The position numbers and the translations under genes are program-made. From assembly GCA_023838465.1 (NCBI GenBank), contig JAIVEQ010000001.1:175001-231727 (forward strand): a stretch of DNA of 56,727 nt, read 5' to 3'. The notes below the pieces were generated by a model. That model worked only from the letters and a program-made list of their open reading frames with translations. It made no database searches and was not told the DNA's origin. The stretch's first letter is position 1. Each line of letters opens with the position of its first letter. Origin of the DNA: Candidatus Thiodiazotropha sp. (lineage in GTDB: Bacteria; Pseudomonadota; Gammaproteobacteria; Chromatiales; Chromatiaceae). Shown piece after piece: positions 38,584 to 45,725 of the stretch.

Positions 38584-39708
38584 ATGATTTCCCGGGAAAA
38601 GATCGCGACCTCCAAACGCTGGGTGGTAAAGATTGGCAGTGCGCTGTTGACTGCCGATGGTAAGGGGTTATCCCATAAGGTGCTCTCCGGTTGGGTTGAG
38701 CAGATGGCTGCATTGAGGCATGCCGGGCATGAGGTGGTTTTAGTCTCATCGGGCGCCGTAGCGGAAGGGATGAGTCGCATGGGATGGAGCACCCGGCCCC
38801 ATAATTTGAATGAACTCCAGGCTGCCGCTGCTATCGGTCAGATGGGACTGGTGCACGCCTGGGAGTCCTGTTTTCAGCAATATGGCCTGCACACTGCACA
38901 GATCCTTCTGACCCGAGATGATCTGGATGATCGCTCCCGCTACCTGAATGCCCGCAGTACCCTGCGTACCCTACTAGAGCTGGGTGTGGTGCCGGTGGTC
39001 AATGAAAACGATACGGTGACCACAGACGAACTCCGTTTTGGCGACAATGATACGCTTGCGGCCTTGGTGGCCAATCTGATCGAGGCCGATCTACTGGTGC
39101 TGTTGACCGATCAGGATGGTTTATTCGATGCAGATCCCCGTTTCAATCCCGATGCAACCCTGATCAACGAGACCCGCATCGATAATCCTCAGCTTGATGA
39201 GGTGGCAGGGGGGAGTGTCGGTGGGCTGGGGCTTGGCGGTATGGTCACCAAAGTGCGGGCTGCCAGACTGGCAGCACGGTCAGGTACCGGCACAGTGATA
39301 GCAGCCGGTCGTCAGGACCGGGTGGTAGAGGCGATCAGCCGGGGTGATACAATCGGTACCCTGTTGGTGCCGGTGCAGGAATCACAAGCGGCAAGAAAAC
39401 GTTGGCTGGCTGGCCAGCTGCAACCGCGAGGCAGTCTTACCCTGGATGATGGAGCGGTAAAAGTATTGCGCAAACAGGGTAGTAGTCTGTTGGCGGTCGG
39501 CGTGTGTGGGGTAAAAGGTGATTTTTCCCGGGGTGAGGCGGTGGTCTGTCTCGATCTGGCAGGTTGTGAGGTTGCCCGGGGACTGGTCAACTATGATGCT
39601 CTCGAGACCTTGAAGATCATGGGTAAACCCAGTAGCCAGATTGAAAGCATTCTTGGTTATATCGATGAAGATGAACTGATCCACCGGGATAATCTAGTGC
39701 TGTTGTAG
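38584..39708 (+). CDS. proB: Glutamate 5-kinase
   Basis: A protein of about 374 residues catalysing ATP-dependent phosphorylation of glutamate, the first step of proline synthesis. The amino-acid-kinase domain has [11 protein letters not shown] near the N-terminus, [27 protein letters not shown] and [12 protein letters not shown]-terminal PUA domain (about 280-374) is present. The ATG at 38584 fits the family N-terminus ([15 protein letters not shown]) and has AGGT five bases upstream; an in-frame GTG at 38542 is less likely. No proA is adjacent. Confidence 0.95.
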   Translation: MISREKIATSKRWVVKIGSALLTADGKGLSHKVLSGWVEQMAALRHAGHEVVLVSSGAVAEGMSRMGWSTRPHNLNELQAAAAIGQMGLVHAWESCFQQYGLHTAQILLTRDDLDDRSRYLNARSTLRTLLELGVVPVVNENDTVTTDELRFGDNDTLAALVANLIEADLLVLLTDQDGLFDADPRFNPDATLINETRIDNPQLDEVAGGSVGGLGLGGMVTKVRAARLAARSGTGTVIAAGRQDRVVEAISRGDTIGTLLVPVQESQAARKRWLAGQLQPRGSLTLDDGAVKVLRKQGSSLLAVGVCGVKGDFSRGEAVVCLDLAGCEVARGLVNYDALETLKIMGKPSSQIESILGYIDEDELIHRDNLVLL

Positions 39709-39951
39709 TGATTCGATAATGGCATCCTATCGCTGAGAATTGGATAGCCAGGGATGGTAACAATCATGGGTTTCCAGCACCCTGTACTTGTTGTATTCCG
39801 CTCCCCGAAAAATCAGTGGCACCTGTGCCATTGCCTGGTGCGTTCTTGCTGCTTGGTTCAGGTCTGTTGAGTTTGATCTATATGGGGCGTCAGAGGAGAG
39901 TAACTAACAGTGCTAATGAATCACTGGCTTAGTGTTCTGCTTGCTGGAAAT

Positions 39952-39980
39952 AAAAAAACCGGCCATCGGCCGGTTTTTTT
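39952..39980. terminator. Bidirectional terminator between proB and rpsT
   Basis: A 13-base perfect dyad, AAAAAAACCGGCC (39952-39964) / GGCCGGTTTTTTT (39968-39980), around loop ATC. It has T runs in both directions and so can end rpsT (minus) and proB (plus) transcripts. The ~240 bases between proB and this dyad contain nothing recognisable. Confidence 0.92.
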
Positions 39981-39998
39981 ATTGAAAGCGTATCCTGC

Positions 39999-40259
39999 TT
40001 ATAAGGCTTTGATCTGAACGTTTAGGCGGCTTTTATGACGTGCAGCCTTGTTCTTGTGGATCAGGCCTTTACTGACAGCAACATCAATAGCCGGGAGTGC
40101 CTGTTTGTAGGCTTCCGTCGCACCATCTTTTGAACCTGCTGCGATCTGCTTGATAACCTTCTTGAGATGGGTACGCATTTCACTGCGCTGGGCTTGGTTA
40201 CGGCTGTGTCGCTTGTCGGCCTGACGTGCGCGTTTTCGGGCTTGGGCTGAGTTGGCCAA
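39999..40259 (-). CDS. rpsT: 30S ribosomal protein S20, TTG start
   Basis: An 86-residue S20 (ANSAQARKRARQADKRHSRN) that binds 16S rRNA early in small-subunit assembly. The start codon is TTG (bases 40257-40259 on the minus strand), with a strong AGGAGAG ribosome binding site just upstream. E. coli rpsT also uses UUG, which is part of its translational autocontrol, so conservation here suggests the same regulation. It is transcribed divergently from murJ, the usual arrangement. Confidence 0.97.
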   Translation of the reverse strand: MANSAQARKRARQADKRHSRNQAQRSEMRTHLKKVIKQIAAGSKDGATEAYKQALPAIDVAVSKGLIHKNKAARHKSRLNVQIKAL

Positions 40260-40299
40260 GGTTCTCTCCTGGATGAAACTACTATTTCAAAGGGGGCGC

Positions 40300-40328
40300 A
40301 TTCTCTCCAATATTCCATAGTATGTCAA
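40300..40328 (-). promoter_or_regulatory. Promoter of rpsT
   Basis: On the minus strand, TTGACA (40323-40328), a 17-base spacer and GAGAAT (40300-40305). The transcript would begin near 40293, leaving a leader of about 35 bases before the TTG start. Confidence 0.75.
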
Positions 40329-40410
40329 TATCTTTGATCCAGTCTGCTTCTATCTGGTATGGTCGCCCTGCAGACAGGCTATTCGCTTCAGACATATAAA
40401 GGATTCTACC

Positions 40411-41955
40411 CTGGCCTCTTTTTTTCGCGCCTTTACAGCGGTCGGCAGTCATACCCTGCTTTCACGCATCCTTGGTTTTGTGCGGGACCTTGTGCTCGCT
40501 AGGCTATTTGGCGCCAGTGCCGCAACCGACGCTTTCTTTGTCGCCTTCAAAATCCCCAATTTTCTACGCAGACTGTTTGCTGAAGGTTCCTTCTCTGTTG
40601 CGTTTGTGCCTGTGCTTACCGAGTACCGTAGCCGGCGCTCAAAACAGGATTTACAGATTTTCACCGACCATATGGCGGGTTCACTGGGACTGGTGGTACT
40701 ACTGGTATCTATTGCCGGAGTTGTTGCTGCGCCGATCCTGGTGATGATATTCGCACCTGGTTTCTGGAATGAGAGTGAGGGTAAGTATGAGCTGACAGCA
40801 GAGATGCTCACCCTGACCTTTCCCTATCTATTCTTTATAACCATGACGGCCTTCGCGGGCAGTATCCTCAATACCTACAATCGTTTCTGGGTCTCTGCAT
40901 TTACACCGGTATTATTGAATCTATCTCTAATCGCCTGTGCTGTTTGGCTCTCTCCAATGATGGACAAACCGGTTGTGGCGCTTGCCTGGGGGGTACTGAT
41001 AGCGGGTATTGTGCAGTTTCTGTTTCAACTGCCGTTTCTGTGGCGGGTGAGGCTATTTCCAAGACCCAAAGTTGCGTTCAAAGACCCAGGTGTCACACGG
41101 GTCATGCGCTTGATGATCCCTGCCCTGTTTGGTGTTTCTGTCAGTCAGATCAATCTGTTGCTTGATACGCTGATTGCCTCTTTTCTGGTGAGTGGCAGTA
41201 TCTCCTGGCTCTACTACTCGGATCGGCTGATGGAATTTCCTGTCGGGGTGTTAGGGGTGGCACTGGGTACAGTCATCCTACCTAGTCTCTCCAGGAGGCA
41301 TGCGGAAAAATCCCCTGAGGCCTTCTCCCAAACCCTGGATTGGGCACTACGATTGAACATCATGTTTGGTATTCCGGCGGCAGTGGGACTGTTCCTGCTC
41401 GCCGGGCCGATGCTGGCGACATTGTTTTATTCAGATGCATTCGACAGTAACGATGTAGCCATGGCGACAAAGAGTCTGATGGCCTATGCACCAGGTTTGA
41501 TGGCGATTATGTTGATCAAGGTATTGGCACCTGGCTTTTATGCTCGCCAGGATACCAAGACACCGGTAAAGATCGGGATTATCGCCATGGCAACAAACAT
41601 GGTGCTGAATATCATATTGGTATTTCCTCTGGCCCATGCCGGTCTTGCTTTGGCAACCACACTCTCATCCGGATTGAATGCCTACCTGCTCTATCGGGCA
41701 TTGATTAAAGGGGGTATCTATAGGCCTACTGCTGGCTGGACAGTGCTGCTTAGCCGAATACTCTTTGCCTCATTGGCGATGGGTGCCTTGTTGTGGTGGG
41801 GTGCGGCGGACATCAATGAATGGCTGGCACTCTCCACTATCACCCGAATCTGGCAACTGGCCGGATTAATTCTATCAGCGATGCTGCTCTATTTCCTGAC
41901 CCTTCTCCTGCTGGGTGCCCGGCCCAGCCATTTCCGTTCTGTGAAAACCCCCTGA
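40411..41955 (+). CDS. murJ: Lipid II flippase MurJ, probable CTG start
   Basis: A MOP-superfamily flippase of about 514 residues with ~14 membrane helices that moves lipid II across the inner membrane for peptidoglycan synthesis. Conserved parts include LLSRILGFVRD, ATDAFFVAFKIPNFLRRLFAEGSF, and LARQDTKTPVKIG-like loops. The first standard start codon is GTG at 40480, which would remove the conserved AVGSHTLLSRILGF segment of helix 1 and has no ribosome binding site. In-frame CTG at 40411 gives LASFFRAFTAVGSHTLLSRI and is preceded by AAAGGA (about 40398-40403) at good spacing. CTG is therefore preferred, unusual as that is. Confidence 0.93.
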   Translation: MASFFRAFTAVGSHTLLSRILGFVRDLVLARLFGASAATDAFFVAFKIPNFLRRLFAEGSFSVAFVPVLTEYRSRRSKQDLQIFTDHMAGSLGLVVLLVSIAGVVAAPILVMIFAPGFWNESEGKYELTAEMLTLTFPYLFFITMTAFAGSILNTYNRFWVSAFTPVLLNLSLIACAVWLSPMMDKPVVALAWGVLIAGIVQFLFQLPFLWRVRLFPRPKVAFKDPGVTRVMRLMIPALFGVSVSQINLLLDTLIASFLVSGSISWLYYSDRLMEFPVGVLGVALGTVILPSLSRRHAEKSPEAFSQTLDWALRLNIMFGIPAAVGLFLLAGPMLATLFYSDAFDSNDVAMATKSLMAYAPGLMAIMLIKVLAPGFYARQDTKTPVKIGIIAMATNMVLNIILVFPLAHAGLALATTLSSGLNAYLLYRALIKGGIYRPTAGWTVLLSRILFASLAMGALLWWGAADINEWLALSTITRIWQLAGLILSAMLLYFLTLLLLGARPSHFRSVKTP

Positions 41956-42034
41956 ATCCAATTCTTTCTCCTGCACGTATAGATGGGTAATGAGGCGCTT
42001 CGTGTGCCCGCTAATCATTGTGATGGAGATGAAT

Positions 42035-43036
42035 ATGTACCTGGCTGCAGTACGCCTTTTAACCCTGGCTGTTTCGTTAGGTTTTCTAGCTTGCTCAGCC
42101 TTTGCTGCAGCCCATGACAGTGATCGATCAGATTCACAGTGGGTAGTATCGGATTCCGGGTTGTTTGCTTTTGATCCGGAAACGCTGGCTATGCGCTGGC
42201 ATCAGTTACAAGACCAGCAGACTTTTGAGCCGGTAGTGATTGATGACCGTCTCTTGGTAACCGGCAGCCGTGGTCTCTACGCCGTCGCCTCGGAGAGTGG
42301 CGATATTCTCTGGAAACGCTCCTCAAAACAGGTCGGATTTCCTGTCGTCTCGGCGGGTGAAATTGCTTATTTAGCCAGTCGGGATGGTTCCCTGGAAGCC
42401 ATCGACAGTCGCACCGGAAGCACCCTATGGCAACAACAGTTTCCAGGCTGGGTCTATCCCCCTGCTCAGTCAGGTGAGTTGCTATTTACAGGCGGGAGTG
42501 ATGGTCGTCTATGGGCGATTGACCGCAATAACGGTGATCTCCGCTGGTCCAGTTCTGTTGGGCAGGAGATGGTCTACAGTCCTGTGGCGCTGGCCGATGG
42601 GCAGATTATTGTCACCACTTTCAATCGTGAAGTTATCTCATTTGATCGCTTGGGCAATCGCCTGTGGCGACAAACATACCCTGCAATCATGACCACACCG
42701 ATGGTGCTGAACGGACAACTGATCTTTAACGGACTGGATAGACGGCTGCGTGCCATCGATGCGGATAGCGGCAAGATCTTATGGCAGCGCCAGCTACCAG
42801 AGCCCCTAGTGACAGGTTTAAGACATCAACGGGGCCTTCTGCTGGCTGCGCTTGAAAGTGGGCGTGTATGGGCGTTGATCAGTGATAGCGGTGAGCTACA
42901 ACAAGAGTACCGCTTACCCGGCGAGCCCATCACCCGGCCGCTGTTAGTGGATGGCGAGGTATTAGGTTTTATTCGTGCTTTTGGTGGTCCAAAGGCAGTT
43001 GTAGCAACCCGGTTCGAACAATCGGAAAAGAAGTGA
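42035..43036 (+). CDS. Secreted PQQ-like beta-propeller repeat protein
   Basis: A protein of about 333 residues with a signal peptide (LLTLAVSLGFLACSAFAAAH). The mature part is made of PQQ-type beta-propeller repeats with AIDxxxGxxLW signatures (GSLEAIDSRTGSTLW, GRLWAIDRNNGDLRW, RRLRAIDADSGKILW). It resembles BamB and related propellers; a bound quinone is not implied, since no PQQ-binding disulfide or metal ligands are evident. The start is set at the ATG at 42035, with GGAG at 42025-42028; an ATG at 41990 would add 15 residues. It ends 10 bases before the cytochrome P460 gene, so the two are probably one operon and may work together in the periplasm. Confidence 0.87.
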   Translation: MYLAAVRLLTLAVSLGFLACSAFAAAHDSDRSDSQWVVSDSGLFAFDPETLAMRWHQLQDQQTFEPVVIDDRLLVTGSRGLYAVASESGDILWKRSSKQVGFPVVSAGEIAYLASRDGSLEAIDSRTGSTLWQQQFPGWVYPPAQSGELLFTGGSDGRLWAIDRNNGDLRWSSSVGQEMVYSPVALADGQIIVTTFNREVISFDRLGNRLWRQTYPAIMTTPMVLNGQLIFNGLDRRLRAIDADSGKILWQRQLPEPLVTGLRHQRGLLLAALESGRVWALISDSGELQQEYRLPGEPITRPLLVDGEVLGFIRAFGGPKAVVATRFEQSEKK

Positions 43037-43046
43037 GGAGAGCATA

Positions 43047-43586
43047 ATGAAATTGAAAAAAATGGCAGCAATGGTGGTGGCCTCAATGATGATTTCGGCA
43101 ACGTCATTCGCAGCACCGTTTGGTGGTGAAGATGATGTCTCGTATGCAGCCGATATCTGGGCCAGCATGAGTGCTGCGGGTCTAGCCGGTAAGGACGCTA
43201 CCATGTCCACCCCATACACCGGTATGCATCCCCATGGTGCTATTCTCGACACCATCGATACCCGGCTAAAGGTGGGTGATAACGACGATATTCTTATTAT
43301 CAAGCGTAATTATGGGGGTGAGGGTGTCAGCAAGACTGCTGTAGCCAACGATCCTGACAAATATCTGAAGGCAGTCACCGTGATGTATAAGCGGAATGGC
43401 TTCGATGCCGATATCAAAGATTGGTTCTGGATCAAATACGCGCCTGACGGCTCAGTATTGAAAAACCCTAAGGGCGTCAGTCTCGCTGGGCGTGTTGGCA
43501 AGGGAATGGCCAAGGGTTGTGTTGCCTGCCATATGGGTGCGCCGGGTGGAGACATGGTCTTTAATCATGATCGTTATGCCAAATAG
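43047..43586 (+). CDS. Cytochrome P460-family c-type haem protein
   Basis: A 179-residue secreted protein (signal ending SFAAPF near 23). It has one haem-c motif near the C-terminus, CVACH at 158-162, and the family features DWFWIKYAPDG, LKNPKGVSLAGRV and GGDMVFNHD. Cytochrome P460 proteins oxidise hydroxylamine or bind NO and carry a lysine cross-linked to haem; Lys86 (IIKRNYGG) is a candidate for that lysine, but the assignment needs an alignment. Without it the fold would act as a cytochrome c'-beta NO-binding protein. Strong GAGGAGAG ribosome binding site; terminator follows. Confidence 0.88.
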   Translation: MKLKKMAAMVVASMMISATSFAAPFGGEDDVSYAADIWASMSAAGLAGKDATMSTPYTGMHPHGAILDTIDTRLKVGDNDDILIIKRNYGGEGVSKTAVANDPDKYLKAVTVMYKRNGFDADIKDWFWIKYAPDGSVLKNPKGVSLAGRVGKGMAKGCVACHMGAPGGDMVFNHDRYAK

Positions 43587-43611
43587 TTAACCGATGACTG
43601 GGTGCGTGTTG

Positions 43612-43649
43612 CCCACCAGGATAGGCTTTCTGTCTTGGTGGGTTTTTTT
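43612..43649 (+). terminator. Rho-independent terminator after cytochrome P460 gene
   Basis: CCCACCA (43612-43618) pairs with TGGTGGG (43636-43642), with a partly paired inner stem, followed by seven T to 43649. Confidence 0.9.
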
Positions 43650-43753
43650 GTGGCATGTAATGTCAAAACCACAACGGTGAGTGTTTGTTGACCTTCAATA
43701 AAAAGGATTTGCAGATTTTCAAGTTCAGGGATGTCCAATTTTTTCACAGGCCC

Positions 43754-43790
43754 TATAATTGACCGCTCGAGTTTGGGCGGTTTATCTATG
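43754..43790 (+). promoter_or_regulatory. -10 element and start context of ribF
   Basis: A perfect TATAAT at 43754-43759 without a good -35 box. The transcript would start near 43766, between an upstream in-frame ATG (43731) and the ATG at 43788. This supports 43788 as the true ribF start. Confidence 0.5.
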
Positions 43791-44729
43791 CAACTGGTTC
43801 GTGGACTACATAATCTGAAACCTGATCACCATGGCTGTGTGGCCACTATCGGAAATTTCGATGGTGTACACTTGGGTCACCAATCAGTATTTCGTCACCT
43901 GATGGAGAAGGGGGCTGAAATGAACATGCCGACCACGGTCGTCACATTCGAGCCCCAGCCACGTGAATTTTTTCAGGCGGCCTCTGCTCCGGCCCGTCTT
44001 ACCCGTTTGCGGGAAAAATTGCAGGCGATCAAAGAGACCGGTGTAGATCGGGTCGTGGTGTTGGAGTTCAACAAGCGTCTTGCGGCGATGCCTGCAGCGA
44101 TCTTTGTCAGGGAGCTGCTGGTAGATGGATTGGGAGCGGTTTTTCTATCAGTGGGTGATGACTTCCGCTTTGGTTGTGGACGCGAGGGTGATTTTAAGCT
44201 GCTTCGAAGCATGGGTAATCAACACGGTTTCGAAGTTGAGAACATGAATACCTACAAGCTGGATGCCGACCGGGTCAGCAGCACACGAATCAGAGAGCTT
44301 CTTACACAAGGTGACCTAAATGGCGCTGCCCAATGTCTGGGTCGTCCATATCGTATCTGTGGACGGGTGGCTCACGGTGACAAGCGTGGCCGGACTATCG
44401 GTTTTCCCACCATGAATATTGATCTGCACCGACGTGTCAGTCCTTTACAGGGGGTCTATGCGGTCAAGGTCGATGGACTCGATAGACAGGGTCTGCCTGG
44501 TGTTGCCAATATTGGTGTGCGCCCTATGGTGGAGGGGGATACCCGCTACCTGCTTGAGGTACATCTGTTCGATTTCGATCGAAGTGTCTACGGCGAACAT
44601 GTCACCGTAGAGTTCGTTAAAAAGTTACGGGATGAGCAGCGCTTTGATTCCTTTGAGATGCTGCGTCAGCAGATTTGGCGGGATGCGGATCAGGCCAGAG
44701 CGATATTGGGTGTGGCCCTCTCTTCTTGA
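43788..44729 (+). CDS. ribF: Bifunctional riboflavin kinase / FAD synthetase
   Basis: A protein of about 313 residues converting riboflavin to FMN and FMN to FAD. The N-terminal nucleotidyltransferase has TIGNFDGVHLGHQ (about 22-34) and VSSTRIRELL. The C-terminal flavokinase has GRTIGFPTMNI and GVYAVKVDG with GVANIGVRP. The ATG at 43788 (MQLVRGLHNL) matches the family N-terminus; 43731 would add 19 residues of unrelated sequence. In most relatives ribF is directly followed by ileS; here about 1 kb with two small genes intervenes. Confidence 0.96.
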   Translation: MQLVRGLHNLKPDHHGCVATIGNFDGVHLGHQSVFRHLMEKGAEMNMPTTVVTFEPQPREFFQAASAPARLTRLREKLQAIKETGVDRVVVLEFNKRLAAMPAAIFVRELLVDGLGAVFLSVGDDFRFGCGREGDFKLLRSMGNQHGFEVENMNTYKLDADRVSSTRIRELLTQGDLNGAAQCLGRPYRICGRVAHGDKRGRTIGFPTMNIDLHRRVSPLQGVYAVKVDGLDRQGLPGVANIGVRPMVEGDTRYLLEVHLFDFDRSVYGEHVTVEFVKKLRDEQRFDSFEMLRQQIWRDADQARAILGVALSS

Positions 44730-45052
44730 ACTGATTTTGATATATAGCTTGGTCGGATAGGAAATGTCTGTCCAGAAACGCTTAGCTCAATACGGCTGAC
44801 AGTTGTATTTCTCCATCGCCTCAACAGCACACCCCAAGGGCACCTCCTTCGGGGCGTACCTCTATGTTGACAAGGCTAACATGATATCCTGCCGTTGCTG
44901 TGAACGGCGTCTGAAGGCCGCCAGGATAAGATGGCTTTGGAAGTGCGGGTTTCTCGGTTAAGAACTCGTCTGGAGTTGGTGGGTCTGGTGTAACCCGTTC
45001 ATTCAAGATTGGGGAAGTACCCGTTGATCATGATAGTGGTTACTCCAGGTAA
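44730..45052. other. Intergenic region after ribF, no supported gene
   Basis: About 320 bases. A 61-codon minus-strand frame (44821-45006) rich in proline exists but has no ribosome binding site and no recognisable family; it is not called. The region leads into the promoter of the ribbon-helix-helix gene. Confidence 0.5.
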
Positions 45053-45081
45053 TTGTGTATGACGATGTGTATGTGTATAAT
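45053..45081 (+). promoter_or_regulatory. Promoter with embedded TGTGTATG-type repeats
   Basis: TTGTGT (45053-45058), a 17-base spacer and a perfect TATAAT (45076-45081). Copies of the same octamer-like word overlap it: TGTGTATG at about 45055 and 45067, then TGTATAAT at the -10 box. Such repeats inside a promoter upstream of a ribbon-helix-helix gene suggest an autoregulatory operator. Confidence 0.7.
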
Positions 45082-45111
45082 ATAGCTTTACATTGATTGG
45101 GGCACTTTTTT

Positions 45112-45390
45112 ATGTCAGCAACAGCGGAAAACTTGATTCGAAAACAAATCATGCTTTCGGCAGATAATATAGAAAAGCTGGATCAGCTATCGAAGGTTCG
45201 CGGTACATCTGCCGCTGAGATCGTGCGACTGTCAATTGATTCCTATGATCCAGACTCGAATGATATTGAAGAAAGTGAATTGATGGAATTGGTCTCTGAG
45301 CGACTTCAAGAGGCTATCCATGAAACCTCTAAAACTCGGAAGCGGCTGAATAAGGCACTCAAGACGTTGGAATTGAAAGGGACTAAGTAA
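45112..45390 (+). CDS. Ribbon-helix-helix-like DNA-binding protein
   Basis: A protein of about 92 residues. The N-terminal half fits a CopG/Arc ribbon-helix-helix fold: a strand (IRKQIMLS), then a helix (DNIEKLDQLSKVRG), then TSAAEIVRLSIDSY. The C-terminal half is a charged helix (ESELMELVSERLQEAIHE). It is probably a dimeric repressor; the repeats in its own promoter are the likely target. ATG at 45112 follows GGGG at about 45099-45102. Its stop codon overlaps the start of the next gene (TAATG), so the pair is co-translated. It could be an antitoxin-like regulator, but the partner does not resemble a known toxin. Confidence 0.72.
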   Translation: MSATAENLIRKQIMLSADNIEKLDQLSKVRGTSAAEIVRLSIDSYDPDSNDIEESELMELVSERLQEAIHETSKTRKRLNKALKTLELKGTK

Positions 45391-45575
45391 TGTCTGGATT
45401 TAAAGACATGCTGTTGGATGTATTAAAACTGACAGATGAAGTGAAGCGGATGAACAAGGACATCGAACGTGTTGAATCGGTTATGCTCGATGTTGACAAG
45501 CGCGTGGTTCGCCTGGAAACGATTGTAGAGATAGCGAAAGCGCAAGGCGGTCAACCACAGCTTCCGAAGCAATAA
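45390..45575 (+). CDS. Small coiled-coil protein
   Basis: A 61-residue protein, almost entirely a predicted coiled coil (LTDEVKRMNKDIERVESVML, then DVDKRVVRLETIVEIAKA). No membrane segment or catalytic motif is present. It overlaps the ribbon-helix-helix gene by one base. It may pair with the C-terminal helix of that protein; function unknown. Confidence 0.68.
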   Translation: MSGFKDMLLDVLKLTDEVKRMNKDIERVESVMLDVDKRVVRLETIVEIAKAQGGQPQLPKQ

Positions 45576-45725
45576 CCTCTATACAGAGGGTATTAACAGG
45601 CCCTAAAACCAACGTTTTACGGTATTCGATCCCTGTATGGCAATTAAAATCCAGGAAACTTTGCGCCTAACGCCGTTTTAAGTTTCAATACTCTACTTTT
45701 TTGCACCCTCAACAGGCAGCCGTCA

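Noticed and set aside
44821..45006. 61-codon Pro-rich minus-strand frame
   Set aside because: No ribosome binding site, no family recognised and no neighbour that would support it. It may be a remnant, but evidence is too thin.
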